41,815 bases of DNA from Ruminococcus sp. UBA1394 (lineage in GTDB: Bacteria > Bacillota > Clostridia > Oscillospirales > Ruminococcaceae). The stretch is taken from the NCBI GenBank assembly GCA_002305725.1, contig DBQM01000009.1:1-41815 (forward strand). The letters run 5' to 3'. The position numbers and the translations under genes are program-made. The number at the start of each line of letters is the position of its first letter. Within the stretch, counting starts at the first letter, position 1. Under the pieces are notes generated by a model. The model was not told where the DNA came from and ran no database searches. It worked only from the letters and a program-made list of their open reading frames with translations. This document shows, one piece after another, positions 15,323 to 23,273 of the stretch.

Positions 15323-18300
15323 ATGTCGAACAGGAAAAAATTCATGAAAGCATTATCTGCTGTAACTGCTCTGACAATTGTTACCGGTACAGGCTCGCTT
15401 GTAGGCGCTGCTCTTGCAGGAGACGCCAACGGAGACGGTCTTGTTGGTACTCAGGACATTAGGGATCTGGGAAGCTTTATTGTAGGTTCTTCAGATAATG
15501 TTTCTGCCGACGCTGATATGAACGGCGATGGTGTTATAAACGTATTTGATATGGTTGCACTCAGAAGAGCAGTTCTTCAGAACCCGGTTTCAGATACAAA
15601 CTATATTCACCTCAACGGCACATCAATCACAACAGAAGGCAGCAATATGCAGCTCAATGCTGACAGCAGCGTTGTTACTATAACAGCAAGCGGTACATAT
15701 TACATTGACGGTACTCTGACAGACGGTCAGATCATCGTAAATGTTCCGGACGAAACTGTTGATGCTGAAACAGTAAAGCTTTTCCTGAATGGCGTAAACA
15801 TGACAGGTTCTGCTGCTTCACCGATTTTCGTTGAAAATGCTGAAAATACTTCAATCAATCTGGTTGAGGGCACAGTTAATACACTCAGCGACGGTACAGT
15901 TGCTTACGAGGGCGACTACCTTGAATGCGGCGTTCTTCACTCAAAGGACGATATGACAATCAAGGGTACAGGTACACTGAATATCAACGCAGCTACACAG
16001 TACGCTGTTCAGTGTAACAATGACCTTAAGATTACAGGCGGTACACTTAATGTTACAACAGCACTTTCAGATGCTGTAAGAGGTAAGACATCAGTTACTG
16101 TCAAGGACGGTACTATCAATATCGACAGCGCCGGCGACGGTATCAAGTCAACAAAGGGAAGTGTTGACATCACAGGCGGTACTATTATTTCAGCTGCTGA
16201 AACTGATGCTGTTCAGGCTGAAACAACTCTGACAGTAAGCGGCGGTGAGGTTTACGCATACGGCGAAAGAAGCTTTACAGCCGGTCTTGACTATACAGTT
16301 GATATCACAGGCGGTACTGTTGTTGGAACAAGCAAGGAAGCATTCACAAATACAGCAGGAATTACTGTAAACTCAATGCTCCTCAACTACACTGAAAAAA
16401 TCAGTAAATCAGAAATTTCAATCAGAAAGAACGGTTCGGAAGTTTACTCTGTAACTCCTGAAAAGAAATATATGTACGCTCTTATCTGTAACTCAGCTCT
16501 TGATAACGGTACATACAACGTTTACACAGGCGATGTACAGATGACTCATGATGCAGCTGCAACAGCAGGTGAGTTCGTTACAAGCGGTACTGTAAGCACA
16601 TTCAATTCAGTTGCTGCAATAAGCGGTGAGGTTGTTGTAACAGGCAACACTATCACATTAAGCTCATCAGGAATCACATTCCTGGGCAGCGGTGCAGCAG
16701 TAAGCGATGACAAGAATACAGTAACAATTACAGAACCTGGTACATATTCAGTAACAGGTGAAATGACAGGCGGACAGATTGTCGTTGACGTTGACAAGAC
16801 AGTATACGTTGATGCAACTGTTGAGCTTTCACTTGAGGGAATGTCACTTACAAACACAGCAACTTCACCAATCTACGTTGCAAGTGTTGATGACAAGTGC
16901 GCAATTTCTGCAAAGAACGGCACAGTAAATACAATCTCTGACGGCACGGCAGAATACACAAACGCTGACGCTGACAGCGGTGCTATTTACAGTAAGGACG
17001 ACCTGACCTTCAAGGGCAAGGGTACTCTTATTGTAAACGGCAACTATCAGGACGCAATCGTAAGTAAGAACGATATTAAGATCAACAACGGTACAATCCA
17101 GGTAACTGCCGCTGACGACGGTATCAGAGGCAAGGATTCTGTAACAATCGGCGATCCGCTTGACACAGATTTCAGCACTCTTAATGTTACAGTAAATACC
17201 AAAGCAGGAGATGGAATCAAGTCCACAGCAACCGATGCGTCTACAGCTGACAAGACATACGGTATCGTTACAATAAACGGCGGCACTGTAGGACTCAACA
17301 CCTATGCTGACGGCATACAGGCAGAACAGCAGGTAGTTATAAACGGCGGCGATATCAACGTTTATACCTTTGAAGGCTCAACATACACAGGCTCATCAGG
17401 CTCTACATCAACCAATCCGTGGGGCGGCGGAGGAATGCAGGACGGCAACAGCAATAAGACTGATATTTCTGCAAAGGGAATAAAGGCTGTAGGTCTTTAT
17501 GACGAAGCTGGCACAACATGGCAGAGCGTCGGAGATATAACCATAAACGGCGGCAATATCACTGTTGATTCTTCTGATGACTCTATCCACTGCGGCGGTT
17601 CTATGAACATAAACGGCGGCACTATGAAGCTTTCGACAGCCGATGATGCGCTCCATTCAGATCACGACCTTACACTTGGCGCAAACGGCGGAAAGGCTGA
17701 TGATTTTAACATTTACGTTCCAAAATGCTACGAGGGCGTTGAAGCTCAGAATATTTATCAGTACAGCGGTACAGTACTTGTCAAATCCGATGACGACGGC
17801 TACAACGCAGCAGGTGGTGCAGACGGCAGCGGAAACACAAATCCCGGCGGCTTTAATCCGGGAGGCGGCTTTGGTTCAGGCGGTGACTACGTTCTCCAGA
17901 TATCCGGCGGCGTTGCTATAGTTCAGTCTGCAAGCGGCGACCATGACGCATTTGATTCAAACGGAAGTCTGACTATTACAGGCGGCTGCGTGATCGCAAA
18001 CGGCAACGAACCTCTTGACAGCGACGGTACAAACAGCGCAAACGGCGGTACAGTTATAACAGCGTCACAGGGCAGCACTATTGCGGCAGGTACTCAGTTC
18101 ACAGTAGCAGACGCATCGGGAAATGTTATCATTTCATTCAAGACAATGCAGGCTATGGGTTCAATCACCACAAAGCATTCTGATACTACCGTTACCGCAT
18201 ACACAGGCGGAACGATTTCCAGCGGCACAAATCTTATCGCTTCTGACAGCTCAGTGAATGTATACACAAGCGGAACGATTTCCGGCGGTACTACAGTAAG

Positions 18301-18340
18301 CTCAGGCTCAGGCGGCGGTTCAACAAATCCATGGGGTTAA
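15323..18340 (+). CDS. Secreted dockerin protein with tandem DUF4353 carbohydrate-binding domains
   Basis: 1005 residues. A signal peptide (about 1-32) is followed directly by a type I dockerin with two calcium loops, GDANGDGLVGTQD and ADMNGDGVINVFD (about 33-92), so the dockerin is N-terminal, unlike most. Two long beta-helix-like DUF4353 regions follow (about 95-440 and 440-1000), each with ISASGTYxxxG-type openings and repeated GGT.N or GGxxx turns. Short STNPWG tags occur in the middle (near 17410) and at the very C-terminus, beside Gly/Ser-rich linkers. DUF4353 proteins often accompany VTC/DUF4956/CotH genes. The dockerin implies attachment to a cohesin at the cell surface; no enzymatic motif is seen. 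Ribosome binding site AGGAGAGG. Confidence 0.85.
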   Translation: MSNRKKFMKALSAVTALTIVTGTGSLVGAALAGDANGDGLVGTQDIRDLGSFIVGSSDNVSADADMNGDGVINVFDMVALRRAVLQNPVSDTNYIHLNGTSITTEGSNMQLNADSSVVTITASGTYYIDGTLTDGQIIVNVPDETVDAETVKLFLNGVNMTGSAASPIFVENAENTSINLVEGTVNTLSDGTVAYEGDYLECGVLHSKDDMTIKGTGTLNINAATQYAVQCNNDLKITGGTLNVTTALSDAVRGKTSVTVKDGTINIDSAGDGIKSTKGSVDITGGTIISAAETDAVQAETTLTVSGGEVYAYGERSFTAGLDYTVDITGGTVVGTSKEAFTNTAGITVNSMLLNYTEKISKSEISIRKNGSEVYSVTPEKKYMYALICNSALDNGTYNVYTGDVQMTHDAAATAGEFVTSGTVSTFNSVAAISGEVVVTGNTITLSSSGITFLGSGAAVSDDKNTVTITEPGTYSVTGEMTGGQIVVDVDKTVYVDATVELSLEGMSLTNTATSPIYVASVDDKCAISAKNGTVNTISDGTAEYTNADADSGAIYSKDDLTFKGKGTLIVNGNYQDAIVSKNDIKINNGTIQVTAADDGIRGKDSVTIGDPLDTDFSTLNVTVNTKAGDGIKSTATDASTADKTYGIVTINGGTVGLNTYADGIQAEQQVVINGGDINVYTFEGSTYTGSSGSTSTNPWGGGGMQDGNSNKTDISAKGIKAVGLYDEAGTTWQSVGDITINGGNITVDSSDDSIHCGGSMNINGGTMKLSTADDALHSDHDLTLGANGGKADDFNIYVPKCYEGVEAQNIYQYSGTVLVKSDDDGYNAAGGADGSGNTNPGGFNPGGGFGSGGDYVLQISGGVAIVQSASGDHDAFDSNGSLTITGGCVIANGNEPLDSDGTNSANGGTVITASQGSTIAAGTQFTVADASGNVIISFKTMQAMGSITTKHSDTTVTAYTGGTISSGTNLIASDSSVNVYTSGTISGGTTVSSGSGGGSTNPWG

Positions 18341-18381
18341 TTGATTTTTGCCTATCTATTCCTTCATAATTTAATTATAAA

Positions 18382-18412
18382 AATCCTCCTGCGGTAATGC
18401 GGGAGGATTTTT
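18382..18412 (+). terminator. Terminator of the DUF4353-dockerin gene
   Basis: An 11-bp stem AATCCTCCTGC/GCGGGAGGATT with loop GGTAAT, followed by TTT. Confidence 0.85.
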
Positions 18413-18418
18413 GCATCT

Positions 18419-18445
18419 TAAAATCCCCGGCTTTTATGCCGGGGA
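18419..18445 (-). terminator. Terminator of the S1-domain gene
   Basis: An 8-bp GC-rich stem TCCCCGGC/GCCGGGGA (18424-18431 and 18438-18445) is followed on the minus strand by TTTTAAG, just after the stop at 18453. It stands tail to tail with the preceding terminator. Confidence 0.75.
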
Positions 18446-18452
18446 CTGTTCA

Positions 18453-19373
18453 TCAGAATATTGTTTCAATGACCTTTGAGGAATTTTCGGGAGTATAGGT
18501 CCAATGGGAAATATGATTACCGGTCACAAAGTATTTCAGCTTTTCTGTATTATATTCTGCATCAAATACATCGACTGCGATAAGCTTTACTTTCATTTTA
18601 TCCGGAATTATCGCTTTTATGTAAACGCTGGCGTGCTGTCCGGGTCTTACATTCGGGCGTGGTTCTGCAAGACCGGCAAGATTGGGCGCAAGTTCAATAA
18701 AAATGCCGTAATCCTCTACTGAGCGGACTATACCCGAAACTGTTTCACCGGTTTTGAACATCTGCGCATTTTCAAGCCATGTACCAAGCAGTTCCTTATG
18801 GGAAAGCCATATTCTGCCGTCTTCCAGCGACTTGATAATTACCTTTATATCCTGCCCGACTGAAAATCTGTCAGACGGGTGAGCAATTCTTGAAACAGAA
18901 ATAGCGTCAATGGGAATAAGCGACGGAATACCGCATCCCACGTCAACAAAACAGCCGAACTGTTCAAGGTGTGTGACCTTTGCCGGAATAATATCTCCGG
19001 GTGTCAGATTTTCTATGTATTCACGTCTGCACTCCTCCTGTACGGCACGCCTTGACAAAACAGCGGTTTCATTTCCGCTGCGGTCAGAATTTATCGCAAT
19101 CACCTTAAAGCATACAGGCTTGTTAACCTTTGATATCAGCGCAATATCTCTTGTTGAGCCGTCCTCTATTCCCATTGCGCCCTCGATTCTCGGAATTATG
19201 CCTTTCATGCACGGCAGTTCAATTATAAGATTGTGTTCGCCGTCGCAGACGCTTACACGTCCCTCCAGAATTTTCCCACCCGCCATTGCTTCGTGCAGAC
19301 CTGCTGAAGAACTGGTGAGCCGGATATTTTCAGCCGTATTTATAAGGCAGCCCTCGGGTTGATATATTTTCAT
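18453..19373 (-). CDS. S1-domain RNA-binding protein (RpsA-like)
   Basis: 306 residues with three S1-like OB folds: about 33-108 (weak), 124-192 (PGDIIPAKVTHLEQFGCFVDVG ... RIWLSHKELL, strong) and 204-270 (GETVSGIVRSVEDYGIFIELA). Short S1-repeat proteins of this kind in Clostridia are called S1-like and probably bind mRNA or ribosomes, but are not full-length ribosomal protein S1. Start supported by AAGGACTAA before ATG. A small hairpin, GATTCT/AGAATC (19391-19405), lies in the leader right before the binding site. The gene stands alone. Confidence 0.8.
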   Translation of the reverse strand: MKIYQPEGCLINTAENIRLTSSSAGLHEAMAGGKILEGRVSVCDGEHNLIIELPCMKGIIPRIEGAMGIEDGSTRDIALISKVNKPVCFKVIAINSDRSGNETAVLSRRAVQEECRREYIENLTPGDIIPAKVTHLEQFGCFVDVGCGIPSLIPIDAISVSRIAHPSDRFSVGQDIKVIIKSLEDGRIWLSHKELLGTWLENAQMFKTGETVSGIVRSVEDYGIFIELAPNLAGLAEPRPNVRPGQHASVYIKAIIPDKMKVKLIAVDVFDAEYNTEKLKYFVTGNHISHWTYTPENSSKVIETIF

Positions 19374-19530
19374 TTAGTCCTTGCCTTTCCGATTCTTTGA
19401 GAATCTTTGTTTTTATTATTTGCCCGCACCGTTTATGATACGGGCTTTTGTCACAGCCTTTTCGGCTGATTAATTTATATGCCGTTTATCCGGAATTTAT
19501 GCGGCTGAACCGGTAACAGATTCCTATCCT
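19374..19530. other. Leader/upstream region of the S1-domain gene
   Basis: No gene. Small inverted repeats are seen: GATTCT/AGAATC (19391-19405) and GCCCG/CGGGC (19422-19426 and 19441-19445). No convincing -35/-10 pair was found. The MITE-like element starts at 19531. Confidence 0.4.
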
Positions 19531-19710
19531 TTAAGGCAATACCGCATAATTATTGTCGTACAGATGCGCAGTCAGATTTTTCGGCAGATTGCATAAAAAT
19601 TTCGCAGGCATACTGGCGTATGTCAAGAAATTTTTGTGTGATATGACGGAAAATCTGCAAGCAGATGTGCGGCAAAAGCGATAGCTGCTAATTGTGCGGT
19701 GTTGTCTTAA
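19531..19710. mobile_element. 180-bp MITE-like foldback element
   Basis: The ends are inverted repeats matching at 19 of 22 positions: TTAAGGCAATACCGCATAAT at the left and, read on the other strand, TTAAGACAACACCGCACAAT at the right. Inside, the arms continue as a long imperfect palindrome (CAGATTTTTCGG ... near 19577 against the complement of GGAAAATCTG near 19654; AAAAATTTC near 19600 against GAAATTTTT near 19628). There is no coding capacity. TTAA is present at both tips. The right 23 bases encode the last seven residues and stop codon of the neighbouring gene. Size, fold and lack of ORF fit a non-autonomous miniature element. Confidence 0.7.
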
Positions 19711-20068
19711 GATTATAGCCGCCGTATGATATCATGTCCTGCAATACCTTTTCACGCTGGCTTTTTTCACATATGATCTCCATTTTAACGGATTTTGTAA
19801 GCAGAAGTTCGTTTATCTGACTTATCTCCGCATCTCTTATAACTGCCCCTGTCAGAAAGTTGTTTGAATGGGTGGAAAAGGAGAACATTAATTTTGCGTT
19901 TCCCTCTGAAACGGTCAGGTCTGCCGGACTTTCTGCGCAGCCTTTGTATTTGCATTTGTTCTGAAAAATAACAATCTTTTTCTGACCGTCAATACGTTCT
20001 CTTATCATTTGTGCAGTGGACTCGGCAAGTTCCATATAATCAAATTCTGCTGAAAGTTTTGTATACAT
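19688..20068 (-). CDS. Small protein of unknown function, 3' end inside the MITE
   Basis: About 126 residues, no recognised family, no signal peptide or membrane helix. It has a basic/Cys stretch, QNKCKYKGC, and a C-terminal helix KSQREKVLQDMISYGG. The final residues (LKTTPHN) and the stop are encoded by the MITE-like element, so the original C-terminus may have been replaced. The start is uncertain: ATG at 20068 or TTG at 20074 have no binding site close by. The only strong AGGAGG, at 20098-20103, fits an 18-codon GTG reading frame that ends just before an in-frame Met (residue 12 counted from 20068). True translation could therefore begin there or be coupled to that short frame. Confidence 0.6.
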   Translation of the reverse strand: MYTKLSAEFDYMELAESTAQMIRERIDGQKKIVIFQNKCKYKGCAESPADLTVSEGNAKLMFSFSTHSNNFLTGAVIRDAEISQINELLLTKSVKMEIICEKSQREKVLQDMISYGGYNLKTTPHN

Positions 20069-20156
20069 TTTCAATATAAATTTCGTGCTTTTGCACTTTC
20101 CTCCTTGTATTTTTTATTATTTTTCGATAAAATTATAAAAATATTTGTAGAAAATG

Positions 20157-20185
20157 TTGCCTCAATCGAAAAAATAGGGTATAAT
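20157..20185 (+). promoter_or_regulatory. Promoter of the DUF951-prfA operon
   Basis: TTGCCT (20157-20162), 17-base spacer, TATAAT (20180-20185), about 93 bases before the first start codon. Confidence 0.7.
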
Positions 20186-20204
20186 AGAAATAAGCGTTTA
20201 TTTT

Positions 20205-20253
20205 ATTGCCTTGCACATTCGCTTACTTCGTAAGCTTGGTGCATATCGGCAAT
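20205..20253 (+). repeat. Nested hairpin in the leader of the DUF951-prfA operon
   Basis: Three stems nest in one long foldback: ATTGCC/GGCAAT outermost, then TGCAC/GTGCA, then GCTTAC/GTAAGC around a 3-base loop. No T run follows, so it is not a simple terminator. It lies between the transcript start and the ribosome binding site and could be a regulatory leader or a short palindromic insertion. Confidence 0.6.
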
Positions 20254-20277
20254 ATATGATTGACAGGAGTATTGAGT

Positions 20278-20469
20278 ATGGATGTCAGACCAGGAGATAT
20301 ACTTGTAATGAAAAAGAATCACCCATGCGGCAGCAATGAAATGTATGTTATCAGATCCGGAATGGATTTTAAACTGAGATGCACGGGATGTTCAAGAGAA
20401 TTTATGATACCAAGAAACAAGATTGAAAAGAATATAAAGAAAATTGTACGAAACGATGAAGAAAACTGA
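20278..20469 (+). CDS. DUF951 family protein
   Basis: 63 residues, complete for DUF951. Family features: VRPGDILVMKKNHPCGSN at the start, a central RCTGCSREFMI and a basic C-terminus. The Cys residues (HPCG and CTGC) could form a metal knuckle, but the function is unknown. Start at 20278 from ACAGGAG with 8-base spacing. First gene of an operon with prfA 58 bases downstream. Confidence 0.85.
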   Translation: MDVRPGDILVMKKNHPCGSNEMYVIRSGMDFKLRCTGCSREFMIPRNKIEKNIKKIVRNDEEN

Positions 20470-20527
20470 ATCCGCACATATATCTTATGAAGACAGGTTC
20501 TTAATACAGAAAAGGGGATAGTGAAAA

Positions 20528-21604
20528 GTGATCGATAAGATAAAGCTGATGGAGCAGCGTTACAATGAACTTGGAAACAAGCTTTCAGAGCCGGGAATTG
20601 CTGATGATCAGAAGCAGTTTGCAGAGCTTATGAGAGAATACAAAAATCTTACTCCTATTATAGAAAAATATCTTGAATACCAGTCTGCTGAAAACAGCTT
20701 TAATGAAGCAAAGGAACTGCTTGACGCCGGCGGCATGGACAAGGAATTCAGGGAAATGGTCCAGGCTGAATTTGAGGAATCAAAGGAAAAAATGGAAAAG
20801 ACCGCTGAGGAACTGAAAATTCTTCTGCTTCCGAAAGACCCTAATGATGACAAGAGCGTTATCATTGAAATAAGGGGCGGTGCAGGCGGCGAGGAGGCAG
20901 CACTTTTTGCCAATTCTCTTTACAGAATGTACACAATGTATGCCGAGTCAAAGGGCTGGAAACAGGAGGTTTTAAACTCCAATCCGACAGAACTCGGCGG
21001 CTATAAGGAAATAAGCTTTTCCATTGAGGGCGAGGGCGCTTATTCCCGTCTGAAATATGAAAGCGGTGTACACCGTGTGCAGAGAGTACCGGAAACGGAG
21101 TCCCAGGGACGTATACATACGTCTACAGTTACTGTTGCAGTACTTGCCGAGGCTGACGAAGTCGAACTGGAAATCAACCCCGCTGACCTTAAAATTGATG
21201 TTTTCAGAGCAAGCGGTGCAGGCGGACAGCATATCAACAAGACTGAATCTGCTGTAAGAATCACACATCTGCCTACCGGCGTTGTTGTGGAATGCCAGGA
21301 CGAGAGAAGCCAGTACAAGAATAAGGATAAGGCTATGAAGATACTGCGCTCACGTCTTTTTGAAGAACTGCAGCGTGAACAGCATGACAAAATTGCGTCA
21401 GAGAGAAGAACACAAGTGGGAACTGGTGACCGTTCTGAAAGAATCAGAACTTACAACTATCCGCAGGGACGTCTTACAGACCACAGGATAGGACTTACAA
21501 TTTATCGTCTTGAGGATATATTAAACGGGAATTTGGAGGAAGTGCTGGATGCACTGGCAACCGCTGACCAGGCGGCAAAGCTTGCAATGCAGCAGAACAA
21601 TTAA
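20528..21604 (+). CDS. prfA: Peptide chain release factor 1
   Basis: 358 residues, typical for RF1. It reads UAA and UAG and releases the finished peptide on the ribosome. The GGQ catalytic motif is at residues 232-234 in SGAGGQHINKTESAV. The codon-recognition PxT tripeptide is PET in RVPETESQGRIHTST, which marks RF1 rather than RF2 (SPF). The start is GTG with AGGGGATAG upstream. The gene usually found next to it, prmC (methylase of the GGQ glutamine), is not here; sua5/tsaC follows after 5 bases. Confidence 0.95.
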   Translation: MIDKIKLMEQRYNELGNKLSEPGIADDQKQFAELMREYKNLTPIIEKYLEYQSAENSFNEAKELLDAGGMDKEFREMVQAEFEESKEKMEKTAEELKILLLPKDPNDDKSVIIEIRGGAGGEEAALFANSLYRMYTMYAESKGWKQEVLNSNPTELGGYKEISFSIEGEGAYSRLKYESGVHRVQRVPETESQGRIHTSTVTVAVLAEADEVELEINPADLKIDVFRASGAGGQHINKTESAVRITHLPTGVVVECQDERSQYKNKDKAMKILRSRLFEELQREQHDKIASERRTQVGTGDRSERIRTYNYPQGRLTDHRIGLTIYRLEDILNGNLEEVLDALATADQAAKLAMQQNN

Positions 21605-21609
21605 GAAAA

Positions 21610-22626
21610 ATGGAAGAAACCAGATTGTTAACAGATTCAAGAGAGGATCTGATTTATGCGGCAAATTTAATCAAAAGCGGAAAAGTTGTCGGCATTCCGA
21701 CCGAAACGGTTTATGGCCTTGGGGCAGACGCTTCAAATCCTGATGCAGTAAAGGCAGTATTTGCGGCAAAGGGCAGACCGGCTGACAATCCGCTTATCGT
21801 TCATATATGCAGTATTACAACAGTAAAGATACTGGCTCATGACGTCCCGGAGCTTTTTTATCGTCTTGCTGAAAAGTTCTGGCCGGGACCGCTTACGATG
21901 ATAGTCCCGAAAAATAAAATCGTTCCCTATGAAACCTCCGGCGGACTGGAAACAGTCGGAATAAGAATGCCATCGCATCCGGTTATGAGAGAGCTTATTG
22001 CCATGAGCGGACCGATTGCAGCACCGTCTGCGAATATTTCGGGATATCCCAGCCCTACTACCGCACAGCACGTCTTAAAGGATATGAACGGAAAAATACC
22101 GGCGATAATTGACGGAGGAGTATGCAATTTCGGCGTTGAGTCCACAGTTATATGCTTTGATGACAGGCATACTGTAAGGATACTCAGACCGGGCAGTATT
22201 ACAAAGGAAATGCTTGAGGAAATTGCAGATAAGGTCATTGTGGACAGCGCAATTATCAACGATATTCAGGACGGTCAGAAAGCTATGTCGCCGGGAATGA
22301 AATACAAGCATTATTCACCGGCTGCCGACGTAGTAATAGTTGAAGGTGATATTGAAAGTTTCTGCCGCTTTGTAGGTGAAAACAATTCAGACGGCTGTTT
22401 CTGTCTTGTGCCGGACGGTGACAGCGAATACAGAATTCCGTGCAGTTACCGTACCTACGGTGCTGATAGCAGACAGCAGGCTCACAATCTTTTTGCAAGA
22501 CTGCGTGAGCTTGATGAAATGGGCGCCCGAAAAGTTTTTGTCAGACCGCCGTCAAAAGACGGTGTTGGTCTTGCAGTTTATAACCGTCTGCTGAGGGCGG
22601 CAGGATTTGAGGTGATAAGCCTATGA
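21610..22626 (+). CDS. tsaC: L-threonylcarbamoyladenylate synthase (Sua5/YwlC type)
   Basis: 338 residues: an N-terminal YrdC/TsaC domain (PTETVYGLGADA, KGRPADNPLIVH, SGPIAAPSANISG, STVICFDD) and a C-terminal Sua5 domain from about residue 215, as in B. subtilis YwlC. It forms threonylcarbamoyl-AMP from threonine, bicarbonate and ATP for the t6A37 modification of ANN-decoding tRNAs. The start is 5 bases after prfA stops and has no clear binding site, so translation is probably coupled to prfA. Its stop overlaps the start of coaE (ATGA). Confidence 0.93.
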   Translation: MEETRLLTDSREDLIYAANLIKSGKVVGIPTETVYGLGADASNPDAVKAVFAAKGRPADNPLIVHICSITTVKILAHDVPELFYRLAEKFWPGPLTMIVPKNKIVPYETSGGLETVGIRMPSHPVMRELIAMSGPIAAPSANISGYPSPTTAQHVLKDMNGKIPAIIDGGVCNFGVESTVICFDDRHTVRILRPGSITKEMLEEIADKVIVDSAIINDIQDGQKAMSPGMKYKHYSPAADVVIVEGDIESFCRFVGENNSDGCFCLVPDGDSEYRIPCSYRTYGADSRQQAHNLFARLRELDEMGARKVFVRPPSKDGVGLAVYNRLLRAAGFEVISL

Positions 22627-23258
22627 AGTGTCTGGAAAATGTTATGATCGTCGGTCTGACCGGTCAGACAGGCGCAGGAAAAACAACAGTCTGCCGTGTT
22701 TTCGAGGACAACGGATTTACTGTGATAAATGCGGATAAGGTTGCAAGAGATGTTACAGTCAAAGGTTCGCCCTGTCTTAAAGAACTGTGTGAATTTTTCA
22801 CTAAAGATATACTCCTTGAGGACGGAAGTCTTAACAGGCATATGCTCGGTGACATTGTTTTTGCTGACAAGAAAAAGCTTGAAATATTAAATTCCGTTAC
22901 ATATCCTTATATCACATCGGAAATACTGGCTGAGATAAAAAGGTGTTCGGCTACCGGACACAAGCTGATACTTCTTGACGCTCCGACATTGTTTGAAAGC
23001 CGTACTGACGATTTCTGCGAGCTTATTATTTCGGTGATTTCCCGTGAGGATCTGAGGATTGAAAGAATTATGAAAAGGGATTCCATAAGCAGAGAGTCGG
23101 CACAAAACCGTATCAACTCTCAGCTGAAAGAGGAATTTTTCAGGAATAATTCTGATTTTATTATAAAAAATAACGGTGATGTCGATAATTTATTCGAGGT
23201 TGCCAAGGAAGTTTCTGATAAAGTCAAAGATTATTATTATAATAAGTACGTATACTGA
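22623..23258 (+). CDS. coaE: Dephospho-CoA kinase
   Basis: 211 residues. It catalyses the last step of CoA synthesis, ATP-dependent phosphorylation of dephospho-CoA. Walker A is GQTGAGKT (residues 14-21); INADKVARD matches the family substrate motif; VISREDLRIERIMKRD and a later RINSQ fit the lid. The start at 22623 overlaps the preceding stop and has AGGTGA upstream; Met8 (22644) is an alternative closer to the family's usual N-terminus. Confidence 0.93.
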   Translation: MKCLENVMIVGLTGQTGAGKTTVCRVFEDNGFTVINADKVARDVTVKGSPCLKELCEFFTKDILLEDGSLNRHMLGDIVFADKKKLEILNSVTYPYITSEILAEIKRCSATGHKLILLDAPTLFESRTDDFCELIISVISREDLRIERIMKRDSISRESAQNRINSQLKEEFFRNNSDFIIKNNGDVDNLFEVAKEVSDKVKDYYYNKYVY

Positions 23259-23273
23259 ACGGAGGTTTTTGAA

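Noticed and set aside
20528..22626. Missing prmC between prfA and tsaC as a possible loss
   Set aside because: prmC is often encoded elsewhere; its absence from this spot says nothing without the rest of the genome.
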